Assembly: GCA_017461685.1 (NCBI GenBank)
Contig: JAFTXF010000108.1
Coordinates: 1-18,152, forward strand
Reading direction: 5' to 3'
DNA from: Lachnospiraceae bacterium
Lineage (GTDB): Bacteria > Bacillota > Clostridia > Lachnospirales > Lachnospiraceae
Length of the DNA: 18,152 nucleotides
In this document: positions 7,554 through 14,575 of the stretch, in pieces
How the letters are laid out: each line of letters opens with the position of its first letter
Position numbering within the stretch: position 1 is the stretch's first letter
Made by a program: the position numbers and the translations under genes
Notes under the pieces: model-generated
Databases searched by the model: none
What the model saw: only the letters and a program-made list of their open reading frames with translations
What the model was told of the DNA's origin: nothing

Positions 7554-7870
7554 TCCAATACCCCCAATTCTCTTTCCAAATCCTCCGCATCAATCCAGCC
7601 TTCCCGTTCAGCACGTTCTTCAGACTTCTTCAAATCCAGCATAAGCTTTGCCAGGGCCTGCTCCTTGAGCGCTTCCTTGCTGTTTTGGGTAACCAAAAAC
7701 GGAAGGCCCTCCACATTGATAGACTGCTGAATAAAAGTATTGAAAGCATCCGTCAGTGTCATTCCGGTTCTTGCGTAGATTTCTTCCACCGTCTTTTTTA
7801 TTTCAGAATTGATTCTTACCTGAAAGGTTGTATCCTTAGGTGCCATTGCTACACTTAAATTTCTTGCCAT
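7550..7870 (-). CDS. RelB/DinJ-family antitoxin
   Basis: 106-residue antitoxin that should neutralise the RelE/ParE toxin and repress their shared promoter. The N-terminal ribbon-helix-helix DNA-binding segment reads TTFQVRINSEIKKTVEEIYA, then TGMTLTDAFNTFIQQSI, the hallmark of RelB/DinJ. A charged helical C-terminus (ALAKLMLDLKKSEERAEREG) should wrap the toxin. A strong AGGAGG lies 6-7 nt before the ATG, and a near-consensus promoter sits at 7925-7953. The antitoxin is first and the toxin overlaps it by 4 nt, the usual order for relBE. The locus is chromosomal with no neighbouring mobility genes in the window. Confidence 0.88.
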   Translation of the reverse strand: MARNLSVAMAPKDTTFQVRINSEIKKTVEEIYARTGMTLTDAFNTFIQQSINVEGLPFLVTQNSKEALKEQALAKLMLDLKKSEERAEREGWIDAEDLERELGVLD

Positions 7871-7924
7871 TTTGTTCCTCCTGATTGTTTTTGTCCAAAA
7901 CTGTTCATATCATCTCTTACACCT

Positions 7925-7953
7925 ACTATAATACTCCCCCTTCTTCTCGTCAA
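7925..7953 (-). promoter_or_regulatory. Predicted promoter of the toxin-antitoxin operon
   Basis: On the minus strand TTGACG (7948-7953) and TATAGT (7925-7930) are spaced by 17 nt and lie 55 nt before the antitoxin ATG. Strong match to sigma-A consensus. Confidence 0.65.
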
Positions 7954-7993
7954 TACATTGTAATTACATTTTGTCATAAATAATTATTTTACT

Positions 7994-8036
7994 TAATTTA
8001 ACAAAAGCGATACACCCCTTTCCGGCATATCGCTTT
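7994..8036 (-). terminator. Rho-independent terminator of the GH18 gene
   Basis: A 9-bp perfect stem (8004-8012 with 8028-8036, AAAGCGATA/TATCGCTTT) begins 8 nt after the GH18 stop codon, followed on the minus strand by TTTTGTTAAATT. It separates the GH18 gene from the toxin-antitoxin promoter. The T tract is short and broken. Confidence 0.6.
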
Positions 8037-8043
8037 CACCTCA

Positions 8044-9756
8044 TCACTTCACATAACTTCCAATCAATTCCCAAACCGCCTGCTCTTCATAGCCCAGGCG
8101 CCAAGCTGCCACTCCGGCCAGGTCACGTTCCTGCACGGCAATCAGCTTATTCTCCATGGAAGCATAGTCCTCAATCCACATCTGATAAAGAGCACCATCC
8201 TTCTCTACGCTGGCATACTTCTGACCGGTCTCATAATCGAAATCAATCATCATACCCAAATCACTGACATACTGGTCAATAGACTTCATAAAAATGGCCT
8301 GATCCGTCACCGTCTCGCCTGCACTCTTCCACAGTCTGGTGTAAAACGGCAGCGCATTAATAATCTTGTCCGCATCTACCATGTCCATTAAATTGTCCAG
8401 AGATTGCTCTACAAACGGCTGACTGGAGGTGCTGCCCGGGTCACCGCTGCGGCCCCAATGTTCGTCATAGCCCATCAGGATCACATAGTCTACAACAATA
8501 CCCTGCTCCTCATAATCATAGTAGGAATTCCCTGAATTCGGCGGATAATTGTCCACAGATAAAATGATATCATTCTCCCGGCAAAGGATAGAAAGCTCCC
8601 GCAAAAACTGCACAAAATGCGGTCCTTCATCCTTCCGGATACCTTCAAAGTCAATATTAATACCATCAAAATCATACTCTATGGCAGCATTCATCAGACC
8701 ATTAATCAAATGGGTACGGGAATTACTGTCTGCCAAAACCCGATAGGTATCCACTTCATCTCTATTCGTAATATCTTCAATAAGTGCCCACACCTGAATG
8801 CCCCGTGCATGCGCTTTATCCACATAATCCTTGGATGCAATGCTGGTAAAATTACCCGCATCGTCGCTCAGTGAAAACCAGGTCGGAGAAATCACATTGA
8901 TATTGTAAGCAGTTTCCAGCACACTCTCCAGATTGCCATTGGCTGTCATATTGTACACTGCATGGAAGCCCATGCGTACCTTCTCATCTAACTGAGTGGA
9001 CACATAATCCGGTTCCACATATGCTAACGTACTCGCACCGGTTACCATGGATTTTTCGCCCAGCCTGCTGTTTTTGATATAGCCCACAAAGCCATCCGCA
9101 GTAGCAACCTTGGTCCAGTCCTCTACGCCTTCTGCGTCCAATATCATCACTTCGTCACCCTTAGCCACATCCGTGAGAATATCGCTCTTCACACCGGCCA
9201 GCCAGCGAACTACCGTGTCCTTTTTCACCGTAACCACTTCCTTGCAAAGCTCCATGGACTCCATCACCACTCTGTCCGGCTCTCTGTAAATCTCGTGAGT
9301 CACCGGCACAAACTTCTCCACAAAATCCAGTGCAATATAGCAGGTATCGTCAATGGCTAAGGCAATCGTATACGGCTCTTCAAAGCTCTCCGTCGCCCCG
9401 GCTGTGGTGCTGCTCCAGCTTCCTCCATCCAATGGTGCAACAACCACTGTAGTGGCATCCGTATATCGAATCTCCCTGCTCACCTCTGTATAATAAAAAC
9501 GGTTGTGCAAATACTGCTGCACCGTATCAATATCCAAATAACACACATCATTTAAAATGCGGCAGTTCTCCTCTAAAATCGTGCCGTCAAACATAATGGC
9601 ACCCTTCTCAGAAGAACCCAGCTCAAAATAATCATATAAATCTGCTCTGGTGTCTCCCTCAGAATATTTGTCATATAGCTTCACTCCCACAAAGACACCG
9701 CCTGCTAATACAATCAGGGCGATAGCGGTAAGTAATACTGTTATAAACTTCTTCAT
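8044..9756 (-). CDS. Membrane-anchored GH18 glycosidase with SH3-like domain
   Basis: Predicted exported or membrane-anchored glycoside hydrolase of 570 residues. An N-terminal signal anchor (ITVLLTAIALIVLAGGVFVGV, residues 5-25) is followed by a stalk region (about 40-165) with a copper-amine-oxidase-N-like pattern of short strands. An SH3-like domain lies near residues 172-235 (DEVMILD, WTKVATADGFVGYIK), and the GH18 TIM barrel covers about residues 260-570. The catalytic GH18 signature is intact: DFDGINIDFE at 362-371, with Glu371 as proton donor. Other GH18 strands are visible (VISPTWFSL, IQVWALIED, YVILMGYDEHWG, GVAAWRLGYEE). Related proteins include YaaH/SleL spore-cortex glycosidases, but no LysM repeats are present here. 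A cell-wall substrate is likely; chitin is less so. It has its own promoter and terminator, so it is monocistronic. Confidence 0.9.
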   Translation of the reverse strand: MKKFITVLLTAIALIVLAGGVFVGVKLYDKYSEGDTRADLYDYFELGSSEKGAIMFDGTILEENCRILNDVCYLDIDTVQQYLHNRFYYTEVSREIRYTDATTVVVAPLDGGSWSSTTAGATESFEEPYTIALAIDDTCYIALDFVEKFVPVTHEIYREPDRVVMESMELCKEVVTVKKDTVVRWLAGVKSDILTDVAKGDEVMILDAEGVEDWTKVATADGFVGYIKNSRLGEKSMVTGASTLAYVEPDYVSTQLDEKVRMGFHAVYNMTANGNLESVLETAYNINVISPTWFSLSDDAGNFTSIASKDYVDKAHARGIQVWALIEDITNRDEVDTYRVLADSNSRTHLINGLMNAAIEYDFDGINIDFEGIRKDEGPHFVQFLRELSILCRENDIILSVDNYPPNSGNSYYDYEEQGIVVDYVILMGYDEHWGRSGDPGSTSSQPFVEQSLDNLMDMVDADKIINALPFYTRLWKSAGETVTDQAIFMKSIDQYVSDLGMMIDFDYETGQKYASVEKDGALYQMWIEDYASMENKLIAVQERDLAGVAAWRLGYEEQAVWELIGSYVK

Positions 9757-9782
9757 AGCGTCCCTCCTCCTTTATCACCCTG

Positions 9783-9821
9783 ATTATATCAAAAAAATGT
9801 CACAATGTCGATAAACATTGT
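9783..9821 (-). promoter_or_regulatory. GH18 promoter with overlapping inverted repeat
   Basis: On the minus strand TCGACA (-35, 9806-9811) and TATAAT (-10, 9783-9788) are 17 nt apart. A 20-bp inverted repeat (ACAATGT, 6-nt spacer, ACATTGT; 9802-9821) overlaps the -35 box, which is where a repressor would act. The promoter match is strong; the operator is inferred. Confidence 0.6.
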
Positions 9822-9839
9822 AGTTTGTAATAAAATGTT

Positions 9840-10388
9840 AAGAATTATCGCCTTCTGTTATTCACAAGAGGCTGTCCCGTTAAATTTTAAAACAAGAAGA
9901 CAATAAACCTACAATAAGACTGTGATATATCCAAAACGGACTGTTTACGACATTTTTCATTTACATGTTACTGCTACGATTATTTCGTCGTAGAAAAAGA
10001 AGAAATGTTAGCTCCCGACCTGCATAAAATAATAAAAACAGATAAGACTATTTTGTAGTCTTTTTTTAGAGAATATTCGTTATATAGTTAGTTGGTAAAT
10101 TTTAATATCCGAAATCAAGCACATAGCTTTCATGACAATTCCATAAGATACATATGAGAACAAGAACCTGTCAGCCTGCTGCATCTGATACCAAATTCGC
10201 TGCCGTATATTGCGCACTGCTGAAGGTAAGAATTGCTGTGTAACATTGACACTAGAATATAAATAGAAATAAAATGCTGGCCTCCCTTCCTTTGCGGATT
10301 GCCGGAAAAATTTTCTTCTGCTTATATGATAGCACGGGGCTACGGCTATAATCAACCCCAACATTCTTGAAATTTATTAAGCTTTTAT
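9840..10388. other. Gene-poor AT-rich stretch, no recognisable gene
   Basis: Between the GH18 and mecA promoters I see no convincing coding sequence. A minus-strand reading frame at 10080-10364 lacks a ribosome-binding site and any family motif. The clear elements are a small hairpin (CTACGA 9974-9979 with TCGTAG 9988-9993) and a plus-strand terminator at 10044-10067. Possible promoter-like boxes occur on both strands (TTGACA at about 10245 with TAAAAT 18 nt on). The region could hold a small RNA or be decayed sequence. Confidence 0.5.
10044..10067 (+). terminator. Orphan plus-strand rho-independent terminator
   Basis: A perfect 7-bp stem AAGACTA (10044-10050), 5-nt loop, TAGTCTT (10056-10062) is followed by five more T residues. 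No plus-strand gene lies upstream for almost 3 kb, which points to a short non-coding transcript ending here. Confidence 0.65.
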
Positions 10389-10417
10389 AAAATTCGCAAA
10401 ACAAAATGCGACAGCTA

Positions 10418-10446
10418 TTGACGAATTTTTAAAAGCAGTATAAGAT
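10418..10446 (+). promoter_or_regulatory. Predicted mecA promoter
   Basis: TTGACG (10418-10423) and TAAGAT (10441-10446), 17-nt spacer, 34 nt before the mecA start. An inverted repeat AAAATTCG (10389-10396) / CGAATTTT (10422-10429) overlaps the -35 box and could be an operator. Confidence 0.5.
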
Positions 10447-10480
10447 TAATAAAAATCCATTATAAAAAGGAAGTGATTTC

Positions 10481-11248
10481 TTGAAGATAGAAAAAATTAA
10501 CGATAATCAAATACGTTGTATTTTAACCAAAAGCGATTTGGCCCAGCGTGCCATTAAGCTCAGCGAATTGGCCTACGGCTCTGAGAAGACCAAGAATCTT
10601 TTCAGAGATATGATGCGTCAGGCGCAGAAGGAACTGGACTTTTATGCAGAGGACATTCCACTGATGATTGAGGCCATTCCATATAGTGAACATGTGGTAT
10701 TGATTATTACCAAGGTAGACGATCCGGAGGAATTAGACACCAAGTTTTCCAATTTTGCACCGGGTATCCGGGAAGAGGATTCCGCTTTGGACGATATGAT
10801 TCAGGATTTAAACGGTGCCGCAGAGGTTCTGGATTTATTTAAGAAAATCCAGGATTCCGTTATGCCGCAGGCTGCCAATAAGGATTTTGCAGATATTGTT
10901 ACAGCAGGTGCCAAAAAGAGCGCAGAGGAATCCCCGGAAGATACAGACGATGAATACCTGACCCGTATGTTTGTCTTCTCCTGCCTGGCCCATGTAAGCA
11001 AGCTGGCGCAGCTGACGGGTGCTTCCTATCACGGTGCCAATTCCCTGTACAAGGATGAAGCTTACGGCACTTATATCTTAATTGTGACCAAGGGCACTCA
11101 CACCCGCGAGGAATACAACCGGTTTTGCAACATGGTGTCCGAGTATGGCAATATGCACAAATCTCTGCCTGCCACAGAACACTTTTTGGAGGAGCACTTT
11201 GCTCCAATTATCAAGGATACTGCTTTGCAGACCTTGGCGGAATTATAA
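10481..11248 (+). CDS. mecA: Adaptor protein MecA
   Basis: Adaptor that hands substrate proteins to the ClpC-ClpP protease; in Bacillus it targets the competence factor ComK. The 255 residues fit the family. The N-terminal substrate-binding part begins with the signature MKIEKINDNQIRCILTKSDL, followed by ELAYGSEKTKNLFRDMM. A poorly conserved acidic linker runs through about residues 90-150 (ESPEDTDDEY). The C-terminal ClpC-binding domain spans about 155-255 (MFVFSCLAHVSKLAQ, SLYKDEAYGTYILIV, SEYG, LEEHFAPIIKDTAL). The start is TTG at 10481 with AAGGAAGTG at a good distance. It is monocistronic, with a predicted promoter upstream and a strong terminator at 11325-11357. In anaerobes with no competence role it may instead regulate stress or cell-surface proteins. 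Confidence 0.95.
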   Translation: MKIEKINDNQIRCILTKSDLAQRAIKLSELAYGSEKTKNLFRDMMRQAQKELDFYAEDIPLMIEAIPYSEHVVLIITKVDDPEELDTKFSNFAPGIREEDSALDDMIQDLNGAAEVLDLFKKIQDSVMPQAANKDFADIVTAGAKKSAEESPEDTDDEYLTRMFVFSCLAHVSKLAQLTGASYHGANSLYKDEAYGTYILIVTKGTHTREEYNRFCNMVSEYGNMHKSLPATEHFLEEHFAPIIKDTALQTLAEL

Positions 11249-11324
11249 AAGTCATGTCATGTGCGGCAACGCATCGTTTTGATTTGTCATATGTACAAAT
11301 AAACCATTCTGTTTTTCACGATGT

Positions 11325-11357
11325 CCCCTGTTCTTCAAAACAGGGGCATTTTATTTT
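11325..11357 (+). terminator. Rho-independent terminator of mecA
   Basis: Perfect 8-bp GC-rich stem CCCCTGTT (11325-11332), loop of 6, AACAGGGG (11339-11346), followed by CATTTTATTTT. It lies 76 nt after the mecA stop. Confidence 0.8.
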
Positions 11358-11422
11358 CTCCGTATTGTTTTTTGCTACTCCTTGGCATTTTTTTGGGGGA
11401 TATTTTTTATCACTGTTTAATA

Positions 11423-11451
11423 TTGCACAAGTATTTTAATTATGGTATAAC
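11423..11451 (+). promoter_or_regulatory. Predicted promoter of the GH32 gene
   Basis: TTGCAC (11423-11428) and TATAAC (11446-11451) with a 17-nt spacer, 40 nt upstream of the GH32 ATG. The persistence of a good promoter suggests the gene was recently functional. Confidence 0.6.
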
Positions 11452-11491
11452 AAACGAAAGGGGACACTATTTTGTCAAAAGGAGTAGCACC

Positions 11492-12876
11492 ATGAATGAA
11501 AAAAACGCCTCTATTTTCCAGGAAATACTTGCTGATATGCCTGCTGCCTTTGCAGATGCCGGCCATCCCGGTTTTCATCTCACTGCACCCGCACATTTTA
11601 CCATTGACTTCTGGGGTGCAATCAAACACAATGATTACTATCACATCATGTATCATGTTTGCCCCAAACCAGGAGATTTTCAAGAAGATACCGTATTTTT
11701 CCATTCGCGATCCCAAAATCTTATCGATTGGGAACTGCTTCCGCCACCGATTCTCCCCACTGATGAGGAGCTTCGTTTGAACGATGGATGCATTTGCCTT
11801 GATGGCTCAGGCAATCCCGTAATGCTCTATACACGTGTACCCAAGGCTCACCCCTTGCTGCGCACGCATCATGCCGCCTACGGCGATGAAAATTTAATCG
11901 AATTTACTCGCATTTGCGGAGACCCTCCTTTCTTAACATTGGAAAAACATGGCGGCCCTGCTTTTCAGGGCGGTTGGAGCGATCCTTATGTTTTTCCGCC
12001 GAGGGCAGAACTTTCATGGTTATGAGCAAATGTGTTACTCCGGAAGGAAAGAATTTGCTTCCAATCTATGAGGCAGCAGACGATAGTATGCTTCATTGGG
12101 ATTATCGCGGAATCCTTTTTGACAATAACGGCGAAGTAGTCAATTTTTTCCCAATAGGCGACAAGTGGGTATTAATCTACAGCCCTTATGATACCATCGA
12201 ATACTTCGTAGGCCATTTTGACATTTCCTCCCTACGCTTTACTCCTGCCACCCATGGTATACTAAGTTATGGCTATCATTCCCAGGATAATCCTGTGGAC
12301 CGTGGTTTTTATGCCACCTGCCTCTATACAGAGGAAGCTCGTACGGTACTTTGCGGTTGGATTAGCGGTTTCAAAAGTTGGGACTTGTGGAACGGCTGCA
12401 TGGGCATTCCACGTACAGTTGGGCTTAATCCTTCTTTTCAGCTGACTCAGCAGCCTATTGTAGAGCTCGACAACCTGCATGATACATGTATCTGTTCCTT
12501 TGCCGGGGAAAGACGGACAGAAATTAACTTTTCTGCTCCAAGTGATATGCTGGATATCCTTTTAGAATATCAATACGATTTGCAAGGCGAAATAGGCCTA
12601 ACCATTTCAGAACAGCTTTCTTTGTGCATTGCACCTGATGGTTTTACCATCAACGGCGAACATTATTCTTGTGATATGCAAAGCTGCGGCTCCAGACTAC
12701 GACTGCTTGTAGACAGAACAGTTGCAGAATTATTCTTCGGTGACGGCTCGGTTTGCGCTACCCGTTGCTTTGACCACATCGGCAGCAAACCGCAAATTCA
12801 AATTGTTGCTTCCGGAGAGGCTGTCCTTACCGACCTCCATTGCCATACAATGAACTGCTGTAATCTGAAATTCTGA
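11492..12876 (+). pseudogene. GH32 family glycoside hydrolase (fructosidase-like), broken by a -1 frameshift
   Basis: Conceptually a 461-residue cytoplasmic GH32 enzyme (beta-fructosidase family; sucrose/fructan-type substrates). AAAAGGAG precedes the ATG at 11492. The first frame reads to GGWSDPYVF and then stops at 12023-12025. The second frame resumes with SAEGRTFMVMSKC and runs to a stop at 12874-12876. Adding one T to the T5 run at 11991-11995 joins them seamlessly (VF-SAEGRTF). GH32 landmarks are GFHLTAP (11570 region), IDFWG in place of NDPNG, SDP in place of RDP, GEVVNFFPIGD in place of ECPDFFP, and WNGCMGIPR. A C-terminal beta-sandwich carries DRTVAELFFGDG. There is no signal peptide and no adjacent transporter. 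It may be a true pseudogene, a sequencing homopolymer error, or a slippage-dependent gene. Confidence 0.8.
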
Positions 12877-13024
12877 CAAACGCACTATCATCTGAAATTC
12901 AAGCAAAAAATACACAACCAGCTACTACACATGGTTAAACAATCGGTAATGATTTCTTACGGGTGGAAGGCGTGAAATCGTAATTCACTAAATTGCAAGC
13001 CATATTACTTTTCACAAAAACACA

Positions 13025-13068
13025 AATGCGGTGCTTAATGCTTCTTCATCCACCTTAATCACCGCATT
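13025..13068 (-). terminator. Hairpin overlapping the metallophosphoesterase stop codon, probable terminator
   Basis: AATGCGGTG (13025-13033) pairs with CACCGCATT (13060-13068); after one mismatch TTAA (13035-13038) pairs with TTAA (13055-13058). On the minus strand it is followed by TGTGTTTTTGTG. The stop codon of the metallophosphoesterase lies within the stem. Confidence 0.55.
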
Positions 13069-13951
13069 CCAATACCACCGTAATAATCTCCGGCGGGTTA
13101 AACACACGTACCGGAATCACAGAATTACCAATGCCGGTACCTACATACATTTCCAGGTCATCTGTTGCATATAAGCCTGTGGTGTATTCCGGAAAAAATC
13201 CCTGGCCCGGCGCATAAATACCCCCAATAAACGGCAGTCGGAACTGCCCGCCGTGGGCATGCCCGGCCAGACACAAATCCACAGGATACTGGTCATACAT
13301 CTCCAGATACTCCGGTCTGTGGGACAATAGCAGCATAAACTCCTCATTGCCAATGCCCTCTGTCACCACATCCAGCATAGCTTCCATACGCTCGCCATTA
13401 TTGCTCAGGTATGCAAATTGATGATCCTTATAAAGTGTGGATGGATCCTGAATGCCACCAATGACCAGCTCTTCGCCGCTGTCCTCTGCTGTGATTCTCA
13501 CCGTATCATTATTGATAATCTGTACGCCAAGCTCCTCTAAGCCCACCTTGAACGCATTATGCTCCGGGTCATCCAGTAAAATCATCTCGTGATTACCGTA
13601 AACAAAATACACCGGTGCAAGCTGCACAAGCTTTGCCACCAATTCCAGTGTCAGGGCTTCTCCTTCCACACCATGGGACGCATAATATCTGGAATCCACC
13701 AGGTCACCGGTAATACAGATCACATCCGGTGCCTGTCCCAGGGTCTTTTCGTAAATCAGCTGTCCCTGCTTTTCATTTCGCACCGAATGAATGTCCGTCA
13801 GCTGCACAATGCGATACCCGTCAAAAGCAGCCGGCACATCTGCATTACTGTGTTTATATGTACGAACCACAATATCGCTGTTCCAATACACATTCCAGGC
13901 CACGGAAGCTGCCAGAACAGCTAAAATAATAATCCAATATTTCTTTTTCAT
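13055..13951 (-). CDS. Membrane-anchored metallophosphoesterase (YkuE/YaeI-like)
   Basis: Calcineurin-like phosphoesterase with a single N-terminal membrane anchor (MKKKYWIIILAVLAASVAW), so the catalytic domain probably faces the outside. The two-metal site motifs appear in order: LTDIHS (residues 52-56), ITGDLVDS (81-87), YGNHE (118-122), LLSHRPE, and AGHAHGGQF near the C-terminus. This set matches the YkuE/YaeI group, some members of which act on lipid-linked phosphates or UDP-sugars; the substrate here is unknown. The ATG at 13951 is chosen because the signal anchor starts there and GTGAGG lies 12 nt upstream, a rather long spacing. An in-frame ATG at 13975 has no ribosome-binding site. 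It stands alone, convergent with the GH32 gene. Confidence 0.9.
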   Translation of the reverse strand: MKKKYWIIILAVLAASVAWNVYWNSDIVVRTYKHSNADVPAAFDGYRIVQLTDIHSVRNEKQGQLIYEKTLGQAPDVICITGDLVDSRYYASHGVEGEALTLELVAKLVQLAPVYFVYGNHEMILLDDPEHNAFKVGLEELGVQIINNDTVRITAEDSGEELVIGGIQDPSTLYKDHQFAYLSNNGERMEAMLDVVTEGIGNEEFMLLLSHRPEYLEMYDQYPVDLCLAGHAHGGQFRLPFIGGIYAPGQGFFPEYTTGLYATDDLEMYVGTGIGNSVIPVRVFNPPEIITVVLECGD

Positions 13952-14052
13952 AAAATAACTGTTCCTCACTTCCATCGCATTTCTAATTTGTATCGCCGCC
14001 TGAAATATGATCTCACAATTTTATTCCTGCATAAAATATTATATGCTTAATC

Positions 14053-14110
14053 AAAAATAAAAAGAACCTGTTTGGCAGCGTCACACACCCGGCTGTCAGC
14101 AAGGCTCTTT
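14053..14110 (-). terminator. Terminator of the DUF1858 gene
   Basis: AAAGAGCCT (minus strand, 14110-14102) pairs with AGGTTCTTT (14069-14061) with one G-U pair, enclosing further internal pairing, and is followed by TTTTATTTTT. It starts 13 nt after the stop codon. Confidence 0.6.
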
Positions 14111-14123
14111 ATATGGTATAGAC

Positions 14124-14324
14124 TTATGCTTCTTCTACTGCAGCAATTTTTTCCATTAATACATCAACATCAATGCCATGTACCATAGCTGCTTCCTCTA
14201 AAGTCTCCATCTGCGCAGACGGGCAGCCAAGGCAGTGCATACCGATTTCGAACAATACCGGAATAATATTCTGATTCACCTGAAGTGCCTGTCCGATGGT
14301 CATGTCCTTTGTAATCTTTGCCAT
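14124..14324 (-). CDS. DUF1858 domain protein with CxxC motif
   Basis: 66-residue cytoplasmic protein that is almost entirely one DUF1858 domain: MTIGQALQVNQNIIPVLFEIGMHCLGCPSAQMETLEEAA. Cys31 and Cys34 form the CxxC redox pair that gives this family its name as a hybrid-cluster-protein-associated redox disulfide domain. The biochemical function is not established. AGGAGGA lies 7 nt before the ATG, and a promoter is present at 14357-14385. It is divergent from the split PFL operon, with 251 nt between the start codons. A small dithiol protein beside an oxygen-sensitive glycyl-radical enzyme suggests an anaerobic or redox role, but this is by association only. Confidence 0.9.
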   Translation of the reverse strand: MAKITKDMTIGQALQVNQNIIPVLFEIGMHCLGCPSAQMETLEEAAMVHGIDVDVLMEKIAAVEEA

Positions 14325-14356
14325 AATGCTTCCTCCTAAATTTTTTTTACTTATCT

Positions 14357-14385
14357 AGTATAATACTTTCCCGTAAATCATGCAA
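14357..14385 (-). promoter_or_regulatory. Predicted promoter of the DUF1858 gene
   Basis: TTGCAT (14380-14385) and TATACT (14357-14362) on the minus strand, 17-nt spacer, 32 nt before the start codon. Confidence 0.6.
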
Positions 14386-14472
14386 GTATACATTGCGTAT
14401 TTTATTGAGCACATTTACTAAAATTATAGGTCTTTTTATATGTTTGTATAGAAAAAAGTACACTCTACACGC

Positions 14473-14501
14473 TTGACTAAGAACCTTGTCAATCATATAA
14501 T
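14473..14501 (+). promoter_or_regulatory. Predicted strong promoter of the split PFL operon
   Basis: TTGACT (14473-14478) and a perfect TATAAT (14496-14501) with a 17-nt spacer. The ATG at 14576 follows after a leader of about 68 nt, with AGGAGG 9 nt before the ATG. This is the best sigma-A match in the window, consistent with high expression. Confidence 0.75.
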
Positions 14502-14575
14502 AAAGGCATAGGAAATAACAAAATTCCAATTACTATATTAACCAAATTATTTTCATTTAACAGGAGGCTTTTCAA

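Noticed and set aside
9867..9880. GAGGCTGTCCC resembling an insertion-sequence end
   Set aside because: I found no matching inverted copy, no target duplication and no transposase fragment nearby.
10080..10364. Minus-strand frame of 94 codons in the GH18-mecA gap
   Set aside because: No ribosome-binding site before its ATG, mixed low-information composition and no family signature. I could not identify it even as a decayed gene.
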